Assembly (NCBI GenBank): GCA_035574175.1
Contig: DATLZB010000131.1
Coordinates: forward strand, 1-22,922
Length of the DNA: 22,922 bases
Source of the DNA: DATLZB01 sp035574175
GTDB lineage: Bacteria; Pseudomonadota; Alphaproteobacteria; Rhizobiales; Hyphomicrobiaceae
Direction: 5' to 3'
Positions 1 to 8,089 of the stretch are shown piece by piece. Every line of letters starts with the position of its first letter. The stretch's first letter is position 1. Both the position numbers and the translations under genes were made by a program. The notes below the pieces were generated by a model, which was not told the origin of the DNA, made no database searches, and saw only the letters and a list, made by a program, of their open reading frames with translations.

Positions 1-714
1 ATCGAGCTGGCGCAGAGAGCCGGCGGCGAAATTGCGCGGATTGGCGAACACCTTGGCTCCGGCCGCCGCCTGTGCCGCGTTGAGCTTCCTGAAGTCGTCG
101 ATGCGCATGTAGATCTCGCCGCGTACGTCGATGGTGGCGGGCACGTCGCGGCCGTGAAGGCGATGCGGTATATCGGAAATGGTCCGAACGTTCGCGGTGA
201 CGTTCTCGCCCTCGGTGCCGTCGCCCCTGGTCGCCGCTTCGGTGAGTCGGCCGTCGTCATAGCGGATTGAAATCGACAGGCCGTCGATCTTGGGTTCGGC
301 GGTGAAGGCGAGGTCGGCGCCGGGACCGAGCTTCAAAAAGCGGCGGACGCGCTCGACGAAATCGGCGACCTCCTCCTCGGAAAAGGCGTTGGAGAGCGAC
401 AACATCGGCACGCGATGACGCAGCTTGGCAAAGCCCTCGGCGGGGGCGGCGCCGACTCGGTGCGAGGGGCTGTCGGGGCGAACGAGGTCGGGGAAGCGTG
501 CCTCGATTGCGGCGTTGCGCCGGACGAGTTCGTCGTACTCGGCATCAGAGATCTCGGGGGCATCCTGCCGGTAGTACAGCTCGTCGTGGTGGGCGATGAG
601 GCGTGCAAGCTCGGCGAGTTCGGCGCGCGCCTCGTTGGCGCTCAAGGCCTCGACGGGCTTACGGGCAGCGTGCTTGGCGGGCATCGGCATCGGCAGTTCA
701 ATCGATGCCGCCAT
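1..714 (-). CDS. ligA: NAD-dependent DNA ligase LigA, N-terminal part (cut by window edge)
   Basis: LigA seals nicks in duplex DNA using NAD+, joining Okazaki fragments and completing repair. Only the first 238 codons are inside the window. They cover the Ia domain (residues about 30-90, with the HDELYY and ISDAEYDEL signatures) and part of the adenylation domain. The adenylated lysine lies in a KIDG motif at residue 142 (bases 280-291). It is followed by the TRGDGTEGENVT, VRGEIYM and FANPRN...AAGSLRQLD signatures of bacterial LigA. Numbering is about 27 residues ahead of E. coli because of an N-terminal extension. The start is uncertain: ATG at 714 is used here, but in-frame ATGs at 690 and 684 are also possible and none has a good Shine-Dalgarno sequence. 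It is the last gene visible of the dcw-lpxC-bamD series, 79 bases after bamD. In many rhizobia recN sits between these two genes and it is absent here. Confidence 0.95.
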   Translation of the reverse strand, partial: MAASIELPMPMPAKHAARKPVEALSANEARAELAELARLIAHHDELYYRQDAPEISDAEYDELVRRNAAIEARFPDLVRPDSPSHRVGAAPAEGFAKLRHRVPMLSLSNAFSEEEVADFVERVRRFLKLGPGADLAFTAEPKIDGLSISIRYDDGRLTEAATRGDGTEGENVTANVRTISDIPHRLHGRDVPATIDVRGEIYMRIDDFRKLNAAQAAAGAKVFANPRNFAAGSLRQLD

Positions 715-741
715 TTGGCCCGGAGGGAGGAGGGCAATCAA

Positions 742-771
742 GCCCGCAGGAGCCTGCTAAGGCCCGCAGGC
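742..771 (-). repeat. Short GC-rich repeat/hairpin between bamD and ligA
   Basis: The bamD-ligA spacer holds a nine-base direct repeat, GCCCGCAGG, at 742-750 and 762-770 (plus-strand reading). It also holds an inverted pair, gcctgc at 752-757 and gcaggc at 766-771, which can form a six-base-pair stem with an eight-base loop. There is no T-run after it in either direction, so I do not call it a terminator. It may be a weak attenuating or processing structure between the two genes, or nothing. Confidence 0.35.
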
Positions 772-793
772 ATGAAAGAGGCGGGTGGGTGCC

Positions 794-1669
794 TCACTGG
801 CCGCTCAATGACAGCTTCGGCAGCTTGACGTTGGCCCACGCCTTGCTCAACCAGGAACCGGTGTCCTCGCGCGGAGCAAGCCCGTCGGACTGTAGCAAGA
901 CGTAGGCGTCCTTATACCACGGGGAGCTCGGGAAGTTGTGGCCGAGCACAGCGGCGGCGGTCTGAGCCTCGTGCTTGATGCCGAGCGCCATGTAGGCCTC
1001 GGTGAGCCGCATCAGCGCTTCCTCCACGTGCCGCGTCGTCTGGTACTCGGTCACCACCGTCCTGAACCGGTTGATGGCGGCGACATAGTTCTTCCGCTTG
1101 AGGTAATAGCGGGCCACCTCCATCTCGGCGGCAGCAAGGGAGTCCTCACAGATGCGAATGCGGTTGTCGGCGTCCTTGGCGTACTGGCTGTCGGGATAGC
1201 GCGCCTTGAGAATCTTGTACTCGGCGAGCGCCTTGCGCGTGTTCGACTGATCGCGGTTGGGGCCGCTCATGTCGTCGAAGTAGGCAGAAGCGATGATGTG
1301 ATGTGCGAGCGGCGCCTCCTTGGTGCCCGGGTGCATGGTGGTGTAGCGGCGCGCGGTGGCAATAGCCTCGGGATACTTCAACGCCTTGTAGTAGGCGTAG
1401 GCCGCCAGCACGATGGCGCGGCGCGCCTCGGGCGAATAGGGATGATCGCGGTCGAGATCCTCGAACTTGCGCGCCGCCTCCTCGTACTTGCCGCGCGACA
1501 GGAAGCTGTCGGCAATGGCGAACATCTTGTCGGGCGGGTCGGGGTTCAGCAGCTTGTCGGCCTCGTTGGAGGAGCTGCAAGCGCCGAGCAACGCGGAGGC
1601 CGCCGCGAGCAGGCCGCAGGCAAGCCTCGGCAGGCGAGGGCTGGAGGGCGGATTTCCGGCGCGATGCAT
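794..1669 (-). CDS. bamD: Outer-membrane assembly lipoprotein BamD (ComL)
   Basis: BamD is the essential lipoprotein of the beta-barrel assembly machine. It sits on the periplasmic face of the outer membrane and helps BamA insert outer-membrane proteins. The 291-residue product begins with a signal peptide ending in the lipobox LLGAC, with the lipidated cysteine at residue 31. Helical TPR-like repeats follow, for example KYEEAARKFEDLDRDHPYSP, the AYYKALKYPEAIATARRY repeat and RDQSNTRKALAEYKILKARYP, typical of the family. An open frame continues 58 codons upstream, but that part is Arg-rich and unlike a signal peptide, so ATG at 1669 was chosen. A GGGAGGGGA stretch lies about a dozen bases before it, rather far for a ribosome site. 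Position after lpxC is the usual alphaproteobacterial one. The family call is secure; the exact start is less so. Confidence 0.93.
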   Translation of the reverse strand: MHRAGNPPSSPRLPRLACGLLAAASALLGACSSSNEADKLLNPDPPDKMFAIADSFLSRGKYEEAARKFEDLDRDHPYSPEARRAIVLAAYAYYKALKYPEAIATARRYTTMHPGTKEAPLAHHIIASAYFDDMSGPNRDQSNTRKALAEYKILKARYPDSQYAKDADNRIRICEDSLAAAEMEVARYYLKRKNYVAAINRFRTVVTEYQTTRHVEEALMRLTEAYMALGIKHEAQTAAAVLGHNFPSSPWYKDAYVLLQSDGLAPREDTGSWLSKAWANVKLPKLSLSGQ

Positions 1670-1731
1670 GAGTCTAATCGTGTCCCCTCCCAAAACCGCG
1701 GGCGGCTTGCTCAAGCCGCGTGGCTCTCCGC

Positions 1732-1762
1732 CCATAGCGCGACCGCGAGCGGGCGAAGTCAA
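1732..1762 (-). promoter_or_regulatory. Weak candidate promoter upstream of bamD
   Basis: The lpxC-bamD spacer of about 245 bases contains TTGACT (1762-1757) followed 19 bases on by CTATGG (1737-1732) on the minus strand. The -35 box is good and the -10 box poor with long spacing. It would give a 5' leader of roughly 55 bases for bamD. Nothing else was recognised in the spacer. This is a guess from box similarity only. Confidence 0.22.
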
Positions 1763-1914
1763 CCGAAAACGCGAGCGGTACAAGGGCCACAAACAATCTG
1801 AAAATGTGTTGCGTTTGAGGCGATTCGTTATGCGCCTTCCCATCCTGGCCCGGGCGTGGCAGAGAGGCCCGCTTCGGCGGCGCGCCGTGCAACTGCGGGA
1901 CCTGCTGTGGAACC

Positions 1915-2850
1915 CTATTCTCCCGCTGCCAGGGCGTAACCCGCGTGGCGCGTGATGGGCTCGCGCAGGCGGGGTGCCTGGACCAGCGTCCAGGCGCTCG
2001 AATCGGCAAACATGGCCTTGAGCACGTGGACGTTCAGGCGATGGCCGCCACGCACGGAGCGGTAGGCGCCGAGCAGTTGATGGCCGGCGAGAGCCAAGTC
2101 GCCAACGGCGTCCAGCATCTTGTGACGGACGAACTCCTGCGGATGGCGCAAGCCCTCAGGGTTCAGAATACGATCGTCACCGATGGCCACCGTGTTGTCG
2201 AGCGCCGCGCCAAGCGCGAGCCCGGCCTTCCAGAGCTTCTCCACGTCACGCATGAAGCCGAACGTGCGGGCGCAGGCGATCTCGTTGCGGAACACGCCGG
2301 GTGTCATCTCCAAGCTCAACCGCTGGCGGCCGATCACCGGCGTGTCAAAGTCGATCTCGACGTCGAGGTGGAAGCCCGAGTGCGGGGAAATCTCGCCCCA
2401 GCACTCACCTTCCTCCACCCGAACGGTCTTGAGGACCTTGATGTAGCTGCGCGTCTTGGTCAGTTCGCGAATGCCAGCCTCATCGATGGCCGCGACAAAG
2501 GCCGCGGAGCTGCCGTCCATGATCGGCACCTCCTTGCTGTCCACCTCGATGTAGCAGTTGTCGACGCCAAGACCGCGGAGAGCGGCAAGCAGGTGCTCGA
2601 CCGTGCTGATTGACACCCCCGACTCATCGCCCAGTACCGTGCACAGAGTCAGGTTCCTGACGTTGTCAACGCTGGCCGGAATGTCGGCGATGAAACGCCC
2701 CCGCCTTGAAACGAGAAAGCGGTGGCCGACATCCGCTTCGGCGGGGTGGAGCACCAGCGCTACCGGTGCCCCACTGTGCACCCCCTTGCCTTCCAATTCG
2801 ATTTCACGGGCTATCGTCGTTTGCCGTGCGGCAAATACCCATTTCGGCAT
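1915..2850 (-). CDS. lpxC: UDP-3-O-acyl-N-acetylglucosamine deacetylase LpxC
   Basis: LpxC is the zinc amidase that carries out the first committed step of lipid A synthesis in the cytoplasm. The 311-residue protein matches the usual length of about 305. Zinc ligands are visible: His86 in VEHLLAAL, and His243 and Asp247 in HKMLDAVGDLAL. The catalytic-site His270 is in GGHRLN. The MDGSSAAF and IEVDSKEVPIMDG signatures are also present. The frame stays open 37 codons upstream, but ATG at 2850 fits the family N-terminus (MPKWVFAARQTTIAREIELE), and a GAGGGA ribosome site lies nine bases before it. The gene follows ftsZ, as in rhizobia, after a 236-base spacer, so it may have its own promoter. It implies an LPS-bearing outer membrane. 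Confidence 0.97.
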   Translation of the reverse strand: MPKWVFAARQTTIAREIELEGKGVHSGAPVALVLHPAEADVGHRFLVSRRGRFIADIPASVDNVRNLTLCTVLGDESGVSISTVEHLLAALRGLGVDNCYIEVDSKEVPIMDGSSAAFVAAIDEAGIRELTKTRSYIKVLKTVRVEEGECWGEISPHSGFHLDVEIDFDTPVIGRQRLSLEMTPGVFRNEIACARTFGFMRDVEKLWKAGLALGAALDNTVAIGDDRILNPEGLRHPQEFVRHKMLDAVGDLALAGHQLLGAYRSVRGGHRLNVHVLKAMFADSSAWTLVQAPRLREPITRHAGYALAAGE

Positions 2851-2998
2851 TGTGTGCCGTCCCTCGCCCCAAATTGGCAGCCGCCGCACAAGGCAGCGCT
2901 GCTTCTCCCCCTGTCCGCCGTCCGCGTGCCGACTCCCAACCCGGTTCCCTGTACCCGGCACGTGGGCAGCGACGGTCGTACCACTCCAATGCGAGAAC

Positions 2999-3026
2999 GA
3001 TATCTGCGCCGCCCGTACGGGGACAA
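2999..3026 (-). promoter_or_regulatory. Weak candidate promoter for lpxC in the ftsZ-lpxC spacer
   Basis: The 236-base ftsZ-lpxC spacer is the largest inside the minus-strand series except the bamD leader. It contains TTGTCC (3026-3021) and GATATC (3004-2999) sixteen bases apart on the minus strand. The match to consensus is modest, and the predicted leader to lpxC would be about 140 bases. No convincing hairpin terminator for ftsZ, small gene or RNA was recognised in the spacer. Confidence 0.22.
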
Positions 3027-3086
3027 ATCACGGTTCCTTACATTGTGTTACTCGAAGGCTGGCCGCGAGCAGCGCCATCCTGCGCT

Positions 3087-4745
3087 TCACCCGCGGCGTT
3101 CCTGATCAAAGAACACGGGCAGCTCCACATCATCGTCGGCCGGGTTGACGCGATTGGCAGGCTGCATGGGCGGTTCCGAGTCGGCGGGCGCGTCCGTGCG
3201 CCGTGCGCGATCCCCCGAGGCCGCCGCCCTGTGCTGCGCTGCGGCCGAGCCGGCGCGGCCCTCGGCAGTCCTCTGGCGCACTCCCATCAGCCGCTCGATG
3301 AGACTGGCCTTCCTCGGGGCCGCCCCGTCCGACCCGCCGGCGGCCGCAAGCTTGGCCTGATACTCCCGCTGTCCGACCGGCGGGAAATCCTCGATGGCGG
3401 GCATGCGCCGCGGCCCGCGCCTCCGCTCGACGGGAGGGGCAGGCTCAAAGCCCGTCGAGCGCGGCGCGCTCGTGGGCGCCGGCGGCTCCGCCGGCTGACC
3501 AAAGTCGGGCGGCGCCTCCTCAAACTCCGCGCCGTCCGCAGCACGCCAGCGCTCGCCAGGCTCAAGGCGCTCAGTGGACGCCCCATGCCTCGTCTGATGC
3601 ATCGCCTCGGAGAGGGCGCGCGTCAGCTCGTCCTCGCCGGCGGGCCAAGCCTGGCGCTCGCGGGGCGACGGCCGCAGCGGCGGAGGCCCGCCCGTCTTGC
3701 GCTGCCTGCCCTTCAACCCGCCAAGCCCGGTTGCCTGCAGCAATCCGCCAAGACGGGCACCGACGGCACCTTCACCGTCGGTCCGGTCCATGCCGGAGGC
3801 AACGATCGAGACACGGATGCGGCCGCTGAGACTCTCGTCGAACGTCGCGCCGACGATGATGTTGGCGTCGGGATCAACCTCGCGGCGCACGCGCGAAGCG
3901 GCCTCGTCGACCTCATACAGGGTCAGGTCCTTGCCGCCGGTGATCGACAGCAGAAGGCCCTTGGCCCCCTTGAGCGAGACATTGTCGAGCAGCGGATTGG
4001 CGATCGCCTCCTCCGCCGCGATGGTGGCGCGGTTCTCGCCGCTCGCCTCCCCGGTGCCCATCATCGAGGTGCCCATGCCGGTCAGGATGGTGCGCACGTC
4101 GGCCAGGTCGAGATTGATGAGGCCATCCTTGACGATCAAATCGACGATGCAGGCGACAGCGGAATAGAGCACCTGGTCGGCCAGCACGAAGGCCTCGGCA
4201 AAGGTCGTCCTTTCGGTGGCGACGAGAAACAGGTTCTGGTTCGGGATGACGATCAACGTGTCGACGTATTTGCGCAGCTCGGCGATGCCGGCCTCGGCCA
4301 CGCGCATGCGCCGCGAGCCCTCGAAGTGGAACGGTTTCGTGACGACGCCGATGGTCAGAATGCCGAGCTCTTTGGCCACCCGCGCGATGACGGCGGCCGC
4401 ACCGGTGCCGGTGCCGCCGCCCATGCCGGCGGCAATGAACACCATGTGCGAGCCGGAAACCTGATTGCGGATTTCGTCAACGGCCTCTTCGGCTGCGGCC
4501 TGCCCGATCTCGGGACGGGAGCCCGCCCCGAGCCCTTCGGTCAGGGTCACGCCGAGCTGGAGACGGTGCTCGGCACTGGACGCAGCAAGCGCCTGGGCGT
4601 CGGTATTGGCGACTACGAAGGTGACGCCGTCGAGCCCGGAAGCGATCATGTTGTTGACGGCGTTGCCACCAGCCCCGCCCACCCCGATCACGGTAATGCG
4701 GGGCTTCAGGTCGGTGAGCTTGGGAAGCTGCAGGGTGATGTTCAT
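3087..4745 (-). CDS. ftsZ: Cell division GTPase FtsZ with long disordered linker
   Basis: FtsZ is the tubulin-like GTPase that forms the Z-ring at midcell. In the 552-residue product the GTPase core spans about residues 14-317. It has GVGGAGGNAVNNM at 21-33, the tubulin signature GMGGGTGTG at 107-115, and the T7 catalytic loop NLDLADV at 211-217. An Arg-, Pro- and Ala-rich segment without fold-like character runs from about 318 to 537. It contains two conserved-looking islands, IEDFPPVGQREYQAK (451-465) and ASLIERLMG (480-488). The C-terminal peptide DDDVELPVFF (537-546) is the expected FtsA-docking tail. Most FtsZs are near 380 residues, but rhizobial ones are often 550-600. ATG at 4745 is preceded by GGAGA at five bases. 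It lies 110 bases after ftsA and closes the division part of the cluster. Confidence 0.98.
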   Translation of the reverse strand: MNITLQLPKLTDLKPRITVIGVGGAGGNAVNNMIASGLDGVTFVVANTDAQALAASSAEHRLQLGVTLTEGLGAGSRPEIGQAAAEEAVDEIRNQVSGSHMVFIAAGMGGGTGTGAAAVIARVAKELGILTIGVVTKPFHFEGSRRMRVAEAGIAELRKYVDTLIVIPNQNLFLVATERTTFAEAFVLADQVLYSAVACIVDLIVKDGLINLDLADVRTILTGMGTSMMGTGEASGENRATIAAEEAIANPLLDNVSLKGAKGLLLSITGGKDLTLYEVDEAASRVRREVDPDANIIVGATFDESLSGRIRVSIVASGMDRTDGEGAVGARLGGLLQATGLGGLKGRQRKTGGPPPLRPSPRERQAWPAGEDELTRALSEAMHQTRHGASTERLEPGERWRAADGAEFEEAPPDFGQPAEPPAPTSAPRSTGFEPAPPVERRRGPRRMPAIEDFPPVGQREYQAKLAAAGGSDGAAPRKASLIERLMGVRQRTAEGRAGSAAAQHRAAASGDRARRTDAPADSEPPMQPANRVNPADDDVELPVFFDQERRG

Positions 4746-4855
4746 GGGGATCTCCGCCGCGGCCCACCCGGCACGCGCACTGCGCAGGAGAAACCCGCCT
4801 CTCGTGACGCGCCCTCAAGCAAGATTCCGTGCTTCATTTCGGCGGTCGTGCTCCT

Positions 4856-6100
4856 CTAGAAACTGTCGCGGAGCCAGCGTCCGACGCGGCCGAGGTAGCT
4901 GCGGGGGAGGGGAGCGGACTCGTGCTCCACGGCGAGCCCATACTCGGAAGATGCGGCAGCCAGAGCGAGCCCGGCGACGGCAGCAAACGAAGGGCCTGTG
5001 CCGCGATCCGGCATGCCCGCGAAGGGGTGAGGGCCCCCGACACGCACGGAGCGACGCAGCGCGGCCGCCAGGTAGCCGGCGAGGCCAAGGAGCTGGCTCG
5101 TGCCTCCGGTAATGACGATCGGATCGCTGGCGCAACCCGGAAGGCCGCTTCGATCGAGCCGTTCGCGCACGAGCTGCAAGAGACTATCAATCCTCTGTCG
5201 CACGATGGGGCTGAGCGCCGCCCGCGTCGTGTGATGGATCGCGGGCTCAGCTTCGCCCGCGAGTGGATATGCAATCACCTCGTTCTGGTCAGACGCAGCG
5301 CCCGCCAGGGTTGCGTACAGGGTCTTGATTCGCTCAGCTTCCGCAAGGGGGGTCCTCAGCGAACGCGCAATGTCGAGGGTAATCTGCTTGCCGCCCATCG
5401 GCACCACGTCGGCGAAAACGAAGTGGCCATGCCGGAAGGCGGCAATGGTTGTAGCGCCGCCCCCGATATCGAGGCAAACCACGCCCTGGCGGCGCTCGTC
5501 CTCGCTCGTGGCGGCAAGGGCGCTGGCCAACGGCACGGGTGTTAGGCCATCGACCGCGAGGTGGCAACGCTCGACCAAGAGCAACAGGTTGCGTAACGGA
5601 GTCTCGTCGACCGTGACGGCGTGGTAGCTGCCCGTCAGCCGGCCGCCCGTCATGCCGCGCGGATCGCGAATCGCGCCCGTGCCGTCGAGACCGTAGCCGA
5701 TGCGGTTCATGGCAACGAGCAGGCGACCTCCGCGCTCGGCGAAGGCGCGGGCGCCGCAGTCGAGGCTTAAAAGATGGCGGCGATGCACAAGGCCGTCGTC
5801 AAGCTCGACGTGACCCTTGAAGGTGACCGAGCCGAGCCTCCCACCGGCCACACCGACATGGATGCCGGCGAGCGTAACTGCGGCCATGCGTTCTGCTTCG
5901 TCGACGGCGGCGCGCACGACCTGCTCGGCGTCGTCGAGATCGACGATGACGCCGGCCTTGATGCCACGCGAACGGTGCAGGCCGAAGCCCAGCGCGCGAT
6001 CGCCGGCGAGGATCAGGCAGCATACCTTGCTCGAGCCAACGTCGAGAAAGCCGTAAGCCTCGCCGCTCCCCACCCTCCTTTTATTACCAAATCCCGACAC
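4856..6100 (-). CDS. ftsA: Cell division protein FtsA, actin-like Z-ring membrane anchor
   Basis: FtsA is an actin-family ATPase that tethers FtsZ to the inner membrane and recruits later division proteins. The 414-residue product shows the phosphate-1 motif FLDVGSSKV (18-26), phosphate-2 LDIGGGATTIAAF (210-222) and the adenosine motif IVITGGTSQLLGL (328-340). It ends in RVGRWLRDSF, the C-terminal amphipathic membrane helix. The start is GTG at 6100, chosen because GAGGAG lies about nine bases upstream and the family N-terminus is short. An AGGAGG within codons 8-9 abuts a GTG with no spacing and is not a plausible start signal. The gene begins 30 bases after ftsQ and precedes ftsZ, the standard ftsQ-ftsA-ftsZ order. 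FtsA is a little shorter than average, with all key motifs present. Confidence 0.97.
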   Translation of the reverse strand: MSGFGNKRRVGSGEAYGFLDVGSSKVCCLILAGDRALGFGLHRSRGIKAGVIVDLDDAEQVVRAAVDEAERMAAVTLAGIHVGVAGGRLGSVTFKGHVELDDGLVHRRHLLSLDCGARAFAERGGRLLVAMNRIGYGLDGTGAIRDPRGMTGGRLTGSYHAVTVDETPLRNLLLLVERCHLAVDGLTPVPLASALAATSEDERRQGVVCLDIGGGATTIAAFRHGHFVFADVVPMGGKQITLDIARSLRTPLAEAERIKTLYATLAGAASDQNEVIAYPLAGEAEPAIHHTTRAALSPIVRQRIDSLLQLVRERLDRSGLPGCASDPIVITGGTSQLLGLAGYLAAALRRSVRVGGPHPFAGMPDRGTGPSFAAVAGLALAAASSEYGLAVEHESAPLPRSYLGRVGRWLRDSF

Positions 6101-6130
6101 AGGCCGGCACTCCTCGCTCTTTGCATTCCG

Positions 6131-7051
6131 TCAGTGGCGCGGCGCAGCGGCACCGGTGGGCCCTGCCGGATCGCGCCGGACAATGATCCGGTCCTCGGCC
6201 CGCAAGTCGACAAGGGCCAGGTCGCGATCGATGAGGCGGCCGCCGGGGCGCGGCGCCATCAGGCGCACGAGCGCTGCGGCCTCGTTGCCCGCCGGCAGAT
6301 GGATGCGCATGCCACGCTCGAGGGTGAGCGTCCAGCGCCGATCGGCAACACGCTCGGCCTCGACAAGCCTGCTTCGCAGCTCGGGATAAGACGCGAGGTT
6401 GCGGAAAAGAATATGGGCGAGGAGAGCAGCGCCCTCGCCGGCAATCACAGGTAGAGCGCCGGCATGGGAGCCATAAGCGGGACCGAGTTCGCGACCTTCC
6501 TTGTCGATCAGGACGTCGCCGCCCGGTTTGCGCCAGACGGCATAGGGCGCGCGCTCGGTCAGCGTGACGGTGATCTCGTCGGGAAAGATGCGCTCGATGG
6601 TGGCCGTTTCAACCCACGGCAGCCGCTCGATGCGCCGGCGCGCGGCAACGACGTCGAAACGCAGGAGCGAGGCCGCAGGGGAAAGCTCGAGAGCATCGAA
6701 AACGGAAGCGTCGGGCGTCATACGGTGTCCGGTCACGTTGATCTGCCTCAACCCGAAGCCGGCCATGGTAGCGATGTCGTCGATCTGTTCGCCGAGAGAG
6801 CGGACCGATCGCGTGGCGCGCCCGCCTTCGGTGAGGACGGCGAAGATGCACGCTCCGGTCAGAATCGCGGCGAACACAGCCAAACGCCGCGCACGGCTGC
6901 GGGCAGGCGTGCGCCGCTCAAACGGCGCCGGGCCCGGCACCTTGGAGAGGTCAGCCGCCCGGCGGTCGTGGCGCGGTCCGGACCGCCGGCCGGACAATGA
7001 CAGCGGCAACAGCCTCATCCCACGACACGGCGCGCACGGTGCAAATCCCAT
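6131..7051 (-). CDS. ftsQ: Cell division protein FtsQ
   Basis: FtsQ is a bitopic inner-membrane protein whose periplasmic POTRA domain links the early and late divisome through FtsB and FtsL. The product has an Arg-rich cytoplasmic tail (residues 1-56), a single membrane segment at about 57-74, and a POTRA domain at about 98-166. The POTRA domain includes INVTGHRMTPDASVFDALEL and LPWVETATIERIFPDEITVTL, the typical FtsQ strand-helix pattern with ERAPYAVW after it. A C-terminal beta domain follows. ATG at 7051 gives 306 residues and ATG at 7018 gives 295; neither has a strong ribosome site, so the start is open. It lies 90 bases after ddlB and 30 before ftsA. Confidence 0.93.
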   Translation of the reverse strand: MGFAPCAPCRGMRLLPLSLSGRRSGPRHDRRAADLSKVPGPAPFERRTPARSRARRLAVFAAILTGACIFAVLTEGGRATRSVRSLGEQIDDIATMAGFGLRQINVTGHRMTPDASVFDALELSPAASLLRFDVVAARRRIERLPWVETATIERIFPDEITVTLTERAPYAVWRKPGGDVLIDKEGRELGPAYGSHAGALPVIAGEGAALLAHILFRNLASYPELRSRLVEAERVADRRWTLTLERGMRIHLPAGNEAAALVRLMAPRPGGRLIDRDLALVDLRAEDRIIVRRDPAGPTGAAAPRH

Positions 7052-7141
7052 GGAGCCACACCCGGTGCAGCCCCTCGTGGGCGAGCATGAGAGCAGTTCG
7101 GTAAATGCCCCGTTAACCGCTGTCCGCCGGCAGACGCCTGA

Positions 7142-8089
7142 TCACCGGTCGAGGGAAGCGTCCTCGACCATCCAGGTGACAAGATCGGGAAAGCTCAGCC
7201 CCATGTGCCGGGCGAGCTCGGGCACCAGAGAGGTGGCGGTCATGCCAGGCTGGGTATTGACCTCGAGGCAGACCAGATCGGCCGATCCGCCGGGCGTGTC
7301 GTCATAGCGAAAGTCGGCACGGGAGACGCCGCGGCAACCGAGCGCACGGTGCGCGGCAAGCGTGAAACGCTGGACGGCGGCGGTGACGCCGTCGGGAATC
7401 CGGGCCGGTAGGATATGGCGCGATCCGCCGGGCGCGTACTTGGCCTCATAGTCATAGAATTCGAGATTTTCGGCGGGCACGATGTCGATGACGCCGGTGG
7501 CGCGGCCGTCGATGACGCCGCAGGTCAGCTCGCGGCCGGCGATGAAGCGCTCGACCATGATGAGGTTGTCGAGCGCCGGGATGGCGCCGATCGCTTCCGG
7601 CGGCCGGTTGGCGCCCGCGCGGACAATGACCACTCCGACGCTCGAGCCTTCGGCGATCGGCTTGGCGACGTAGGGCGGCTCCATGGCGTGGCGCGCGAGC
7701 GCAGCCTCGCGCGAGACGACCTTTCCCTCGGCCACCGGCACACCGGCGGCCTGCAGTACACGCTTGGCCTGCTCCTTGTGCATGGCGAGGGCGGATGCCA
7801 GCACGCCCGAATGGGTATACGGAATGCCCAGGCACTCGAGGATACCCTGCATGCAGCCATCCTCGCCCCAGCGCCCATGCAGGGCATTGAAGCAGACGTC
7901 GGGCGCGAGCTCGCGCAGGCGCTCAGCGATGTCGCGGCCGACATCGATGCGGCTGACGGTATAGCCGGCCTCTTCCAGCGCATCGGCGCAGGCCGCGCCG
8001 GAGCGCAAGCTTACCTCGCGCTCCGCCGACCAGCCGCCCATGAGAACGGCGACATGCCGGTACCTCTTCGGGCCGCGGGCGGCGGTCAT
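7142..8089 (-). CDS. ddlB: D-alanine--D-alanine ligase
   Basis: Ddl joins two D-alanines with ATP to give the dipeptide that MurF attaches to the peptidoglycan precursor. The 315-residue product has the ATP-grasp layout. MGGWSAEREVSLRSG (17-31) is the N-terminal D-Ala site, NALHGRWGEDG (68-78) and KPIAEGSSVGV (143-153) cover the nucleotide and omega-loop regions, and LEVNTQPGMT (275-284) is the Mg2+ site. Its ATG overlaps the murB stop in an ATGA (8086-8089), so the two are probably translationally coupled. The frame is open further upstream inside murB, but that part shows no Ddl similarity. Length and motifs are complete. Confidence 0.96.
   Translation of the reverse strand: MTAARGPKRYRHVAVLMGGWSAEREVSLRSGAACADALEEAGYTVSRIDVGRDIAERLRELAPDVCFNALHGRWGEDGCMQGILECLGIPYTHSGVLASALAMHKEQAKRVLQAAGVPVAEGKVVSREAALARHAMEPPYVAKPIAEGSSVGVVIVRAGANRPPEAIGAIPALDNLIMVERFIAGRELTCGVIDGRATGVIDIVPAENLEFYDYEAKYAPGGSRHILPARIPDGVTAAVQRFTLAAHRALGCRGVSRADFRYDDTPGGSADLVCLEVNTQPGMTATSLVPELARHMGLSFPDLVTWMVEDASLDR

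Noticed and set aside
1670..1843. N-terminal extension of bamD
   Set aside because: It would place an Arg-rich stretch ahead of the lipoprotein signal peptide and prevent its normal recognition; ATG at 1669 fits the family.
2706..4859. 717-codon open frame on the plus strand opposite lpxC and ftsZ
   Set aside because: It is antisense to strongly recognisable genes, lacks any family motif and has the Arg/Gly/Ala-rich composition expected of a GC-rich shadow frame.
6074..6079. Perfect AGGAGG inside the ftsA N-terminus
   Set aside because: The next start codon (GTG) abuts it with no spacing and no other start lies at a usable distance; GAGGAG before GTG 6100 explains initiation.
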